From NCBI GenBank assembly GCA_947164865.1, contig CAMUYA010000006.1, positions 1 to 64,000 on the forward strand: a stretch of 64,000 bases of DNA. The letters run 5' to 3'. This document shows positions 52,123 to 61,187 of the stretch, in pieces; position 1 is the first letter of the stretch; the number at the start of each line of letters is the position of its first letter. Made by a program: the position numbers and the translations under genes. Under the pieces are notes generated by a model. That model did not search any database and had not been told where the DNA came from. It worked only from the letters and a program-made list of their open reading frames with translations. The DNA is from an uncultured Lachnospiraceae bacterium (lineage in GTDB: Bacteria > Bacillota > Clostridia > Lachnospirales > Lachnospiraceae).

Positions 52123-53394
52123 ATGAAACATATTCAAAAAGGGACAATAAACAGAATACAGGCAGCGGGGATCAGCCTCGTTATGATATCCGCGCTCGCC
52201 ATCGGATGCGCCCTTCCTCTTAACGGGGCAAAGGCTGCGCAGAACATCGACAGTATAACTTCCGAATCTATCCGCCAAAAGGAAAAAGAGATAGAAAAGG
52301 CCAAGAAGGATAAGGAAGCTATCCAGAGCAAAAAGTCTGATGTGGAAGCGATAAAGAAAAACCTTGTCCAGCAGAAGAACGACCTTGCCGCGTACATAGA
52401 AGAGATAGACGGCGAGATCGCCACCATGCAGTATAATATAATGGACCTGGAGGACCAGATCCTTATAAAGGAAGCGGATATCGAGGAGACTGAAGCTCAG
52501 CTCGAGGATGCAAAGGTTCAGGAAGAAAACCACTACAATGCCATGAAAGTGCGCATCAAGATGATGTACGAGATGAACGAAGCCAACGTTCTTTCGAGTC
52601 TTCTCGGATCATCGAGCCTGAGAGATCTTCTCAACCGTATGGATTATATCGAGGCAGTGGTTTCCTACGATAAGGCAGCCATGGAAGAGCTGAGGAACAC
52701 CAGAGCCTATATCGAGCTCTGCGAACAGGAACTTGAACTCGACAAGGAAGCCCTTGATGAATCAAAGGCCGGCGTCGAGGAAGAAAAGGCCAACATGGAA
52801 GCACTGCTCGAGGAAAAGCAGAAGCAGTTTGAAGCCTACAAGGTGAGCATAGCCGAGTCCCAGAGCCAGATAGACGCATACGAGGATAAGATCGACGGAT
52901 ATGACGACGAGATAGCGCTTCTGGAGAAAGCAATAGAAGTAGAAAAACAGCAGATACTGCTGGCTCAGCAGAACGGAGCCAGGGTATTTGAAGGAGGCTG
53001 GGTATTCCCTATCGCTTCTTATAAATGTATATCAAGCAAATACGGATACAGGATCCATCCCGTGTATGGAACGCAGAAGTTCCACAGCGGAGTCGATCTG
53101 GCAGCGCCTGCGGGAACCGCCATCTATGCTGCGGCAAGCGGCGTGGTGGCCGGTGCGGGGTACAATTCCTCCATGGGAAATTACGTAATGATCAATCACG
53201 GAAGCGGACTCTTTACCGTGTATATGCACGCTTCGGCGCTGTATGTATCAGAGGGAGAGGCAGTGGCAGCAGGCCAGACCATAGCCGCAGTTGGAAGCAC
53301 GGGTGTTTCCACCGGTAACCACCTCCACTTCAGCGTAAGACTCAACGGATCATACGTGGACCCTAACGATTATATTTATTTCTATGACAGATAA
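52123..53394 (+). CDS. Murein hydrolase activator EnvC-like, coiled coil plus M23 peptidase
   Basis: 423 residues: signal peptide (about 1-38), a long coiled coil (about 40-285, many Glu/Lys heptads), then an M23/LytM domain: 'SKYGYRIHPVYGTQKFHSGVDLAAPAGT' with the metal His and Asp, and 'GNHLHFSVRLNG' with HxH. Both metal-ligand motifs are intact, so it may itself be an active endopeptidase (PcsB-like role with FtsEX) rather than only an activator. It lies 83 nt after ftsX. Confidence 0.9.
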   Translation: MKHIQKGTINRIQAAGISLVMISALAIGCALPLNGAKAAQNIDSITSESIRQKEKEIEKAKKDKEAIQSKKSDVEAIKKNLVQQKNDLAAYIEEIDGEIATMQYNIMDLEDQILIKEADIEETEAQLEDAKVQEENHYNAMKVRIKMMYEMNEANVLSSLLGSSSLRDLLNRMDYIEAVVSYDKAAMEELRNTRAYIELCEQELELDKEALDESKAGVEEEKANMEALLEEKQKQFEAYKVSIAESQSQIDAYEDKIDGYDDEIALLEKAIEVEKQQILLAQQNGARVFEGGWVFPIASYKCISSKYGYRIHPVYGTQKFHSGVDLAAPAGTAIYAAASGVVAGAGYNSSMGNYVMINHGSGLFTVYMHASALYVSEGEAVAAGQTIAAVGSTGVSTGNHLHFSVRLNGSYVDPNDYIYFYDR

Positions 53395-53438
53395 CATTCG
53401 GTCAAAGCCTGCAGACAGGCCGAATTATGAGGTTTGAA

Positions 53439-54689
53439 ATGGACTCTAAAAACTCAAAAAAGCAACTATTCATAGGGATCCTTATCGGGATCCTTTTGAT
53501 GATCGTGGTCACATTGATCACCGTGCTGATCGTGATCAGGCATTACAATAAAGAAGATGTGGGGGCGGGCACCGCGGTAAGCCTTGATGATTCTCTCCTG
53601 GATGAAGCGACAGTATTAAAGATAGAACAGATACAGGACTACCTTAACAAGCACTCCATCCTTGATACCGATGAGGATACACTCAGGAAAGGGCTCTTCC
53701 GGGGAATACTGGAGGGGACAGGGGATAAATACTGTGAGTACTACACGCCCGAAGAGATACAGGATCTTATGGGGGACTATGGTGGAAGCTTCTATGGAAT
53801 AGGTGCTTCCCTGGCGATGGAATACGACGAACCCGTAGTGCAGAAGATATACAAGGATTCCCCTGCGGAAAGAGCAGGCCTTATGCCCGGGGATATCATC
53901 CATACGGTGGACGGAGTAGATATATCCGGCATGACCCTCGATGAGGTGGTCTCAATGATCCGCGGAGAAAAGGGAACCTCAGTGGTGATCGGGGTGTGGA
54001 GAGACAGCGCAGATGAGCTTAAACTGACTGCCATCCGCGATGAGATACATGTGGAAGTGGTCACCTACGAGATGAAAGATAACGGGATCGGATACATTCA
54101 TATAGAAGAATGGTATGACACCACCCCGGGACAGTTCTCGGAAGCATACAAGGACCTGCAGACACAGGGAATGGACAAGGGCCTTATAGTGGACCTTAGA
54201 TCCAACACAGGCGGACTGCTCTCGTCGGTGCTTGACGTGCTCAGGCAGCTCTTACCGGGTGGCCCCATGCTCTATGTGGAAGATAATAACGGAAACCGCG
54301 AGGCATATACCAATGATACCGAGAGTGACGGAATAGATATCCCTGTGGTGATCCTCACCAACGGATATACCGCCAGCGCATCCGAGATATTCACCGGAGC
54401 CATGAAGAATTATGATAAAGCCATATCCATAGGAACAAAGACCTACGGGAAAGGTGTGGTGCAATCCTTTTACTATCTGGCAGACGGATCGGCGATCAAA
54501 TTCACCACTGAGCAGTACTTCACACCGGACGGGACAGCCATAGACGGAGCCGGAATAGAGCCGGATATAGAGCTCACCTTCGATGCAGATGCATATTATG
54601 ACGAGGAAAACCCGGTAGACAACCAGCTTGAGAAGGCCATCGAGTACCTGGAAGAAGGCGAGCTGACGGAAAGTGATACGGCAGCGTAG
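53439..54689 (+). CDS. S41 family carboxy-terminal processing protease
   Basis: 416 residues: N-terminal membrane anchor (about 10-35), PDZ domain ('YGGSFYGIGASLAME', 'DSPAERAGLMPGDIIHTVDG') and S41 core with 'DLRSNTGGLL', 'ILTNGYTASASEIFTGA' (catalytic Ser) and 'KTYGKGVVQS' (catalytic Lys). CtpA-like enzyme trimming cell-envelope proteins, often murein hydrolases; its position after the M23 gene fits that. ATG 53439 has GAGG 6 nt upstream; 53427 is an alternative. Confidence 0.92.
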   Translation: MDSKNSKKQLFIGILIGILLMIVVTLITVLIVIRHYNKEDVGAGTAVSLDDSLLDEATVLKIEQIQDYLNKHSILDTDEDTLRKGLFRGILEGTGDKYCEYYTPEEIQDLMGDYGGSFYGIGASLAMEYDEPVVQKIYKDSPAERAGLMPGDIIHTVDGVDISGMTLDEVVSMIRGEKGTSVVIGVWRDSADELKLTAIRDEIHVEVVTYEMKDNGIGYIHIEEWYDTTPGQFSEAYKDLQTQGMDKGLIVDLRSNTGGLLSSVLDVLRQLLPGGPMLYVEDNNGNREAYTNDTESDGIDIPVVILTNGYTASASEIFTGAMKNYDKAISIGTKTYGKGVVQSFYYLADGSAIKFTTEQYFTPDGTAIDGAGIEPDIELTFDADAYYDEENPVDNQLEKAIEYLEEGELTESDTAA

Positions 54690-54751
54690 GGGATTTGAGC
54701 ATATTCACCAAAAAGATTTAAAAAAATATTGAAATTTTTTTCATTTTGCTA

Positions 54752-54778
54752 TAAAGTATTTTTAAGGAGTACCGATAT
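54752..54778 (+). promoter_or_regulatory. Sigma-28 (SigD) flagellin promoter
   Basis: TAAA (54752-54755) and CCGATAT (54772-54778) with a 16-nt spacer, close to the Firmicute sigma-28 consensus. Confidence 0.85.
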
Positions 54779-54784
54779 ATAGGT

Positions 54785-54968
54785 TGTAAGGCAAGAGAAA
54801 AGCCTACAGCAACTATTAATTCGGATAACTTCCGCCGATAGTCGGAGTATCCACGGCCGGGATGGTCCACACTACTGGCGGCGTTATAAATAACCCGCGG
54901 GCCCAACCCGCAAACAGCACCACCGATGAGAAAGGAATCTCACGGTTAAATTCAAGGAGGAAAAAATT
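54785..54968 (+). other. Structured 5' leader of flagellin mRNA with CsrA-like site
   Basis: About 180 nt without coding sequence, containing several short hairpins (AGGC/GCCT, CCGATAGTCGG, GCGGG/CCCGC). The last hairpin, 54922-54946 (ACCG-A-TGAGA, loop AAGGAA, TCTCA-CGGT), presents GGA in its loop. A second GGA lies 22 nt downstream in the ribosome binding site (AAGGAGG, 54954-54960). This two-site arrangement resembles the CsrA sites in the Bacillus hag leader. I do not recognise the upstream part as a known riboswitch. Confidence 0.6.
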
Positions 54969-55781
54969 ATGGTAGTACAGCACAACATGCAGGCAATGAA
55001 CTCTAACAGAATGTTAGGGTTAACCCAGTCAACTCTCGCAAAGTCAACTGAGAAGCTTTCATCCGGTTATCGTGTAAACCGTGCAGCAGATGATGCAGCA
55101 GGTCTTGCAATCTCCGAGAAGATGAGACGTCAGATCCGTGGACTTACACAGGCAAGCCGCAACGCGCAGGACGGTATCTCAATGGTACAGACCGCTGAAG
55201 GTGCGTTAAACGAAGTTCACGACATGCTTCAGAGACTTAACGAGCTCGCAGTTCAGTCTGCAAACGGAACACTCGTATCCTCACAGGATAGAACCTACGT
55301 ACAGCTCGAAGTTTCTCAGCTCATTCACGAGATCGACGACGTTGCTAACAACACAAAGTTCAACGGCATCAGCCTTCTGAACGTTAGCACATCTGTAAAG
55401 CTTCAGGTTGGTACCGAAGCTAGCCACACGATGACTATCAGCCTTCAGACCATGACAGCAAAAGGACTTAAGGTGAGTGGAATCACCGTTTCGACTCAGT
55501 CTGGAGCAAAGAAAGCGATTTCTTCTGTAAAGACTGCTATCAACGATCTGAACAAGCTTCGTGCTAAGCTCGGTGCTTATCAGAACAGACTTGAGCACAA
55601 GATCGCTAACCTCGACAACGTTGTTGAGAATACGACAGCTGCTGAGAGCCGTATCCGTGATACCGACATGGCTACTGAGATGGTTAAGTACTCGAATGCT
55701 AACATCCTTCAGCAGGCAGGTCAGGCAATGCTCGCACAGTCCAATCAGAGCAATCAGGGTGTTCTTTCACTCCTCGGATAA
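54969..55781 (+). CDS. Flagellin
   Basis: 270 residues consisting almost only of the conserved D0/D1 domains: 'MVVQHNMQAMNSNRMLG', 'STEKLSSGYRVNRAADDAAGLAISEKMR', 'QDGISMVQTAEGALNEVHDMLQRLNELAVQS' (includes the TLR5-recognised stretch) and the C-terminal 'ESRIRDTDMATEMVKYS' and 'QAMLAQSNQSNQGVLSLLG'. The hypervariable middle is very short. AAGGAGG lies 8 nt upstream. It is expressed from the sigma-28 promoter and terminated at 55810-55836. Confidence 0.96.
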   Translation: MVVQHNMQAMNSNRMLGLTQSTLAKSTEKLSSGYRVNRAADDAAGLAISEKMRRQIRGLTQASRNAQDGISMVQTAEGALNEVHDMLQRLNELAVQSANGTLVSSQDRTYVQLEVSQLIHEIDDVANNTKFNGISLLNVSTSVKLQVGTEASHTMTISLQTMTAKGLKVSGITVSTQSGAKKAISSVKTAINDLNKLRAKLGAYQNRLEHKIANLDNVVENTTAAESRIRDTDMATEMVKYSNANILQQAGQAMLAQSNQSNQGVLSLLG

Positions 55782-55807
55782 TGCTGGGACATTGACGGCT
55801 ACCAATC

Positions 55808-55837
55808 AAAAAGGGAGAGCTTGCTCTCCCTTTTTTA
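55808..55837 (+). terminator. Flagellin terminator
   Basis: AAAGGGAGAGC-TT-GCTCTCCCTTTTTT, a strong hairpin. Confidence 0.95.
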
Positions 55838-55963
55838 ATAAGCAAAATTGTTAGATTTATTGTTAAATTTACTGAAAATATTGTATAATAAACAAGGTAT
55901 GATACGAAGTAATTCGTAAGTCCGATCTGCCACTAAAATCAAACAGGGAGACAGTAAAAATCT

Positions 55964-58237
55964 ATGGCACATCTTAAAATTTCACCTGATTTTTTCAAAG
56001 AAGAAGTTAGAGAGGGATTTCCTGTAGGGGAAATGATGAAGAGAAACTGGGCAGCTCAGCTCCAGGTTCTTGAGGATGTGCGTGAATTATGTGATAAACA
56101 TGACATAAAGTGGTTTGCATATTCCGGAACAGCCCTTGGAGCGGTAAGGCATAAGGGCTTTATTCCGTGGGATGATGATATCGATATCTGCATGGTAGGA
56201 GAAGATTTCATCAAGTTTCTTTATTATGCAAAAGATGAGATGGATGAAAGGTATCTTCACTTGAGTCCGTATGACAGAGGCGACTGGGATCAGAGGACTA
56301 TCTTCCGTATTGCTAATACCGATCATCTTTGCTATACACCGGAACACCTTGATGAGTGGCACAACTGCCCTCTTGCTATAGGAACAGATATATTCCCGTT
56401 TTACTATGTTCCCAGAGATAAGAGAAAGGAGGATTTTATCCTCGATCTTCTTCGCAAGGTTGAATCTCTTTATCATCTGAATGAATATTGCATCAATCAC
56501 ATTAAAGCAGGTGATGCTGAGGCCGCAAAAGCCCAGGAGGATCTGATCGCTGCAAGCATCATAGGCCTTCAGCAGGATACAGGTTTTACTTTTACAGCTG
56601 ATAGACCGCTAGGAAACCAACTCTGTATGCTTTTTGACCAGATATGTCGTTTTACTGTAGAGGGTGAGGCGGATTATGTTGTCAGATATAATTCGTTGAT
56701 GGAATATGGAGAAGCTACTAAGTTTCCAAAGGATTTATTTTATGATTCAACACTGTATCCCTTTGAGATGATAGAAGTTCCACTACCAAAAGATATTGAA
56801 TATTTCTTCATTCATCAGTATGGTGGAAATTACATGACTCCTATGAGAACGGGAGCAGCACATGATTATCCGTATTTTTCTAAGCAGATAAGGATGTTCC
56901 AGACCAAGTTTGAAATTTACGACTGGGTTGAAAAACAGGGGGGATCGGACTTTCTCAAGATTGATCCGCCGGAAAAAGAGCCTCTTTCCGAATCGAAAAA
57001 TGAAAAGACGGTGGTTCTTTACTACACAAGTGCTCGAGAGATGATAATCTACGGGGAATATGTGATCAATAAATTGAGGGACGTGTTCAAGTACTTTAAA
57101 GAACATAAGGACACAATGTCGCTTTACTGGTGTCCCGGAGCATTTATAGGTAGCGAAAAACACACCGATCTTCCCCCTTTGGAAAGAATTACGCCGGAAC
57201 TTAAAGAGCAATATGAGAAACTGATCGCTGAATACAAAGAGTTGGACCTCGGAATATGTGATGAATCAGGTAATCTTAACAAAGCAATCGATTCCTGCGA
57301 TATTTATTATGGGGATGAAAGCCTTCTACAGGAGTTTTTTGCAAAAACCGGAAAACCGGTATATATTCAGGATTACCATATTCTTTGGGATAAGGATTCT
57401 GTATCTGCCGAGGATGCTATGATAAAAGTTACATTTCCCCCGACAGGAAGTAAAATTTTCAGCGGAGAATTGAAACCAGTATTCGGAGATGCTGCCTATA
57501 TAAAGGATGGTAAGGGATATGCGATGGCATCAAACATGAATGGGCTTTTCAGGGTTGATAAGAATGATGGTATATGTGAATACCTTCACTTTATAAAGGG
57601 TGAAAGTGCTAATGGGAGCGAACTATATACTAAAGCGGTTCCCTTTGGTGAAAAGATAGTGTTTATTCCCGGATCAGCTAACCAGCTTGTAATCTATGAT
57701 CCAAAGAATAACACTTATAAGGAGATAGATGTATATATAGATATAATCAATCCATGGTGCGATCAGGCAAAGTACGCAGATTGTGTGGAATACGAAGGAA
57801 AGCTCTACTTGTTTGGCGAAAGGTACAACTTCGTGGTGAAGGTGGATCCTGAAACTGGAGAAACTATAGCATTTGATAATGAGCAATCAGATATCGTGTG
57901 GATGAGACATGCCGCATTCAGAGAGGGGGGGCTTGTTAGAATAATATCGGCTGTTTCAAACGATATGCTAACTTTTAATTTACGTAAGGAACAGATATTT
58001 GTTCAGAAGAGCTATAGCAAGAATAAAGTCAATCCAATAATCGCAAAGCTCGCAGAGGAAAAGGATAAACACTCACTTAAGGGAATCAATCTAAATCTCA
58101 AAGGAGATTTTGATAGATACAAGAATGGAGCATTTGAAAGTTTTGATACCGGAAAGGGAATGATTATAAAAGAACAGGATGATTGGATTTCATTTGAAGA
58201 AGTAGTCAGATATACGGAGTGGAAAAAGGCAAAGTGA
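55964..58237 (+). CDS. LicD family phosphotransferase with long C-terminal extension
   Basis: 757 residues. The N-terminal 290 form a LicD domain with the nucleotidyltransferase-fold signature 'GTALGAVRHKGFIPWDDDIDI'; LicD enzymes move phosphocholine or polyol-phosphate groups onto glycans. Residues about 340-490 form a separate unrecognised alpha/beta unit ('TVVLYYTSAREMIIYG'). Residues about 490-750 carry short repeated beta segments ('GKGYAMASNMNGLFRVDKNDG', 'GKLYLFGERYNFVVKVDPETG') suggesting a propeller. No signal peptide. It overlaps the next gene by 4 nt (GTGA). Confidence 0.78.
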   Translation: MAHLKISPDFFKEEVREGFPVGEMMKRNWAAQLQVLEDVRELCDKHDIKWFAYSGTALGAVRHKGFIPWDDDIDICMVGEDFIKFLYYAKDEMDERYLHLSPYDRGDWDQRTIFRIANTDHLCYTPEHLDEWHNCPLAIGTDIFPFYYVPRDKRKEDFILDLLRKVESLYHLNEYCINHIKAGDAEAAKAQEDLIAASIIGLQQDTGFTFTADRPLGNQLCMLFDQICRFTVEGEADYVVRYNSLMEYGEATKFPKDLFYDSTLYPFEMIEVPLPKDIEYFFIHQYGGNYMTPMRTGAAHDYPYFSKQIRMFQTKFEIYDWVEKQGGSDFLKIDPPEKEPLSESKNEKTVVLYYTSAREMIIYGEYVINKLRDVFKYFKEHKDTMSLYWCPGAFIGSEKHTDLPPLERITPELKEQYEKLIAEYKELDLGICDESGNLNKAIDSCDIYYGDESLLQEFFAKTGKPVYIQDYHILWDKDSVSAEDAMIKVTFPPTGSKIFSGELKPVFGDAAYIKDGKGYAMASNMNGLFRVDKNDGICEYLHFIKGESANGSELYTKAVPFGEKIVFIPGSANQLVIYDPKNNTYKEIDVYIDIINPWCDQAKYADCVEYEGKLYLFGERYNFVVKVDPETGETIAFDNEQSDIVWMRHAAFREGGLVRIISAVSNDMLTFNLRKEQIFVQKSYSKNKVNPIIAKLAEEKDKHSLKGINLNLKGDFDRYKNGAFESFDTGKGMIIKEQDDWISFEEVVRYTEWKKAK

Positions 58238-59577
58238 TTAAAGTAATAACCTATGGTACATTTGATATGCTCCATTATGGTCACCGAAGGCTCCTTGAGA
58301 GGGCCAAGGCTTTGGGTGATTACCTTATAGTGGGAGTGACCGCAGAGGACTTTGACCGCACGAGAGGAAAGATAAATGTGCGTCAGACACTAATGGACCG
58401 AATAGAAAATGTTCGTGCTACAGGGCTTGCTGATGAAATCATTGTTGAGGAATATGAAGGCCAGAAAATCGACGATATTCAGCGTTATGATATCGACATT
58501 TTTACTGTCGGAAGTGACTGGATAGGGAAGTTTGATTATCTTAACGATTACTGTAAGGTGGTATATCTTGACCGGACAGAAGGTATATCAAGTACAGAGA
58601 TAAGGACAGAAGAATCTTTTACAAGGCTCGGAATAGTCGGAGATATTCCACACCTCAGAAAATTTGTTAAAGAAAGTACCTACGTTAATGGAGCAAATCT
58701 ATCCGGGGCTTGTTTAAGCGATTCGACAAACAAGGAGGAACAGATAGAACATATTGAGCTGATAGTTCTGGATTTTGAATCACTTTTGGATGCCTCAGAT
58801 GCGGTGTATATTTCTTCGCATCCCTCGAAGCATTATGAGCAGATAAAAGAAGCTCTTAAAAGAGGAAAGCATGTTTTGTGCGAAGCACCTTTGGCGCTAT
58901 CGCATGTAGAAAGCGAAGAATTATTTAAAATAGCGGATGAAAACGGAGTAATCCTAATGGAAGCGCTTAAGACAGCTTTTTCCACAGCATATTCCCGTTT
59001 GCTCCTTTTAGCTAAGAGCGGAAAGATCGGAAAGATTATCTCTGTTGATGCGGTTTGCACAAGCCTCTCATATTCGCCCGAGACTGATGCAACAAAGAGG
59101 GCAGGAATATGGAACACTATGTGCGCATGGGGACCAACTGCACTGCTTCCGGTATTTGGACTTCTTGGAAAAGACTATAATTCGCTGGATATGATATCAA
59201 TGACGGAAAAAGATGATAAGAAATTTGATCTTTTTACAAGAATGAATTTCAGCTATTCCGATGCCACTGCCTCAGTTATTATAGGAAAAGCAGTAAAGAG
59301 TGAGAGTGAACTTATTATTTCCGGGGTGAACGGATACATTTATGTTCCTTCTCCGTGGTGGAAGACGGATTATTTTGAGCTAAGATACGAGAATCCGGCA
59401 GACAACAGAAGGTACTTTTACCAGCTTGACGGAGAAGGAATACGATATGAGATAGCCAGCTTTTTGAAGTCTGTCCGCACAGGAAAAGTTGCTTCTTATC
59501 TGAGCAGAGAGATGAGTCTGGAAATATCGAACGTTATAGGTAGGTTTTACGCCGGGGATTATAAGACATTAAACTGA
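58234..59577 (+). CDS. Fusion of a TagD-like cytidylyltransferase and a Gfo/Idh/MocA-type oxidoreductase
   Basis: 447 residues. Residues 1-130 match glycerol-3-phosphate cytidylyltransferase: 'VITYGTFDMLHYGHRRLLERAKALGDYLIVGV', 'RIENVRA' and 'EGISSTEIR'. From about 150 the protein resembles the Gfo/Idh/MocA fold ('ISSHPSKHYEQIKEALKRGKHVLCEAPLALS' gives the EKP-like motif as 'CEAPLA'), although a clear N-terminal Rossmann Gly motif is not obvious. The GTG start at 58234 gives a TagD-like N-terminus and a GTGA overlap with the LicD gene; 58219 is an alternative. It likely makes CDP-glycerol or a CDP-polyol precursor. Confidence 0.8.
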   Translation: MIKVITYGTFDMLHYGHRRLLERAKALGDYLIVGVTAEDFDRTRGKINVRQTLMDRIENVRATGLADEIIVEEYEGQKIDDIQRYDIDIFTVGSDWIGKFDYLNDYCKVVYLDRTEGISSTEIRTEESFTRLGIVGDIPHLRKFVKESTYVNGANLSGACLSDSTNKEEQIEHIELIVLDFESLLDASDAVYISSHPSKHYEQIKEALKRGKHVLCEAPLALSHVESEELFKIADENGVILMEALKTAFSTAYSRLLLLAKSGKIGKIISVDAVCTSLSYSPETDATKRAGIWNTMCAWGPTALLPVFGLLGKDYNSLDMISMTEKDDKKFDLFTRMNFSYSDATASVIIGKAVKSESELIISGVNGYIYVPSPWWKTDYFELRYENPADNRRYFYQLDGEGIRYEIASFLKSVRTGKVASYLSREMSLEISNVIGRFYAGDYKTLN

Positions 59578-59596
59578 TGGATTGGGAGTTCTTGTT

Positions 59597-60442
59597 ATGG
59601 GAAGTAATGATAAAAATTTAGTCAAGCTTTCGCAGGAGGATCTCAGAAAACTTCAGTTCATAGAGCTGGAGATGATCACAGAGGTTGATAGAATATGTCG
59701 TGAAAACGATATTGAATATTCTTTAGACGGGGGGACGTTACTTGGTGCGGTCAGACATAAAGGATTTATCCCGTGGGATGATGACGCTGATGTAATCTTT
59801 ACAAGGCATGAGTATGCCAAGTTTTTCCGTGCATGTAAAAAAGAGCTTGATACCGACAGATTCTTCCTTCAGGATTACAAGACGGACCCTTATTACAGAT
59901 GGGGGTATGCAAAACTCAGACGCAACAATACGGAGTTTATCCGCGTCGGCCAAGAACATATGAAGTACAGGACAGGGGTATGTATAGATATCTTTGTCGT
60001 AGATAATGTACCGGATTCTCCGGTACTTCGTAGGATGAATTATGGGCTAAATTATGCCCTTAGAAAGATCCTCTATTCAGAGCTTGGAATGAAGCAGGAA
60101 GAGAGTTATCTTCTTCGCCTCTGGTACAGGCTTCTTTTCTTAATTCCCAAGAAAGTTCCATTCAAAATCAGGAATTATTTCGCTAAAATAAACAATCACA
60201 AAAAGACTGAACTGGTCAGTCATCTTCTTTTTCAGTATCCTAGCGAAAAAACCAAATACGGTATGCCCGCCTCTTGCTTTGAGAAATATATAGATACCGA
60301 TTACGAGGGACATAAATTCAGGATATTTGCCGATTATGACAGATATCTTACACTCCTTTATGGTGACTATATGACTCCTCCGCCACCTGAAAAACAAAAA
60401 GGTCCGGGAGAAGCTTCCAAGATTATACTTATAGATGTTTGA
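59597..60442 (+). CDS. LicD family phosphotransferase
   Basis: 281 residues of single LicD domain: 'SLDGGTLLGAVRHKGFIPWDDDADVIF' (catalytic acidic cluster), 'GYAKLRRNNTEFIR', 'GVCIDIFVVDNVPD'. The start at 59597 has GGGAG 8 nt upstream. It is paralogous to the N-terminal domain of the 757-residue protein upstream. It is expected to transfer a CDP-activated alcohol phosphate onto a surface glycan. Confidence 0.88.
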   Translation: MGSNDKNLVKLSQEDLRKLQFIELEMITEVDRICRENDIEYSLDGGTLLGAVRHKGFIPWDDDADVIFTRHEYAKFFRACKKELDTDRFFLQDYKTDPYYRWGYAKLRRNNTEFIRVGQEHMKYRTGVCIDIFVVDNVPDSPVLRRMNYGLNYALRKILYSELGMKQEESYLLRLWYRLLFLIPKKVPFKIRNYFAKINNHKKTELVSHLLFQYPSEKTKYGMPASCFEKYIDTDYEGHKFRIFADYDRYLTLLYGDYMTPPPPEKQKGPGEASKIILIDV

Positions 60443-60464
60443 GAAAAATAGAGAGGTATATGTT

Positions 60465-61187
60465 ATGAATATTGCACTCCTTACAGCTGCGGGAAGTGGA
60501 ACCCGCATGCATCAAGATATTCCGAAACAGTTTTTACATGTTGAGAATAAACCGATTATTATTCATACCCTAGAGGCATTCCAACAGCATCCAAGTATAG
60601 ATGCCATAATAGTAGTGACACTCGAGACCTGGACAAGTGTGCTTTGGGCATATGCTAAGCAGTTTAATATTACAAAGCTTAAATGGGTGGTTCCCGGTGG
60701 AGAAACAGGACAGGATTCTATATACAACGGGCTGGCGGCGCTTGAAAAAGAGTTTAGTGAAACGAATGATATAGTCGTAACTGTTCATGATGGGAACAGA
60801 CCATTTGTAAGTAGCGAGGTTATTTCGGCTAATCTTGTTGCATATGAAAAATATGGAAGTGCTGTAGCTGTAATTCCATGTCAGGAAGTTGTGTTTGAAA
60901 GTGAAAATGGAGTTTCATCACATGTTTCCACAGAAAGAGAAAAATTATTTCGAACTCAAACACCACATACCTATAGATTGAATGATTTATTGGAAGCTCA
61001 TAGAGAAGCGCATAAGCGCGGAATTACCGGGACGGCTGCATCTTGTATGTTAATGGAAAAACTTGGAAAAGAAACATATTTTTCAAAGGGATCGGAGCTC
61101 AATCTAAAGATAACTACGCTTGATGATCTTAAGATATTCCAAGCATTACTCCATACTAAACACGAGGATTGGATAAAAGAGAAATGA
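60465..61187 (+). CDS. IspD/TarI family cytidylyltransferase
   Basis: 240 residues: 'LTAAGSGTRMHQDIPKQFLHVENKPIIIHTL' CTP-binding motif, 'VVPGGETGQDSIYNGL', 'VHDGNRPFVS', 'RTQTPHTYR', 'GTAASCMLMEKLG'. IspD (isoprenoid) and TarI (ribitol-phosphate) are close relatives; location in a LicD/glycosyltransferase cluster favours a polyol-phosphate CTP transferase. ATG 60465 with AGAGG upstream. ATGA overlap with the next gene. Confidence 0.85.
   Translation: MNIALLTAAGSGTRMHQDIPKQFLHVENKPIIIHTLEAFQQHPSIDAIIVVTLETWTSVLWAYAKQFNITKLKWVVPGGETGQDSIYNGLAALEKEFSETNDIVVTVHDGNRPFVSSEVISANLVAYEKYGSAVAVIPCQEVVFESENGVSSHVSTEREKLFRTQTPHTYRLNDLLEAHREAHKRGITGTAASCMLMEKLGKETYFSKGSELNLKITTLDDLKIFQALLHTKHEDWIKEK

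Noticed and set aside
54785..54968. Flagellin leader as a c-di-GMP riboswitch
   Set aside because: The conserved c-di-GMP-I and -II core motifs could not be found.
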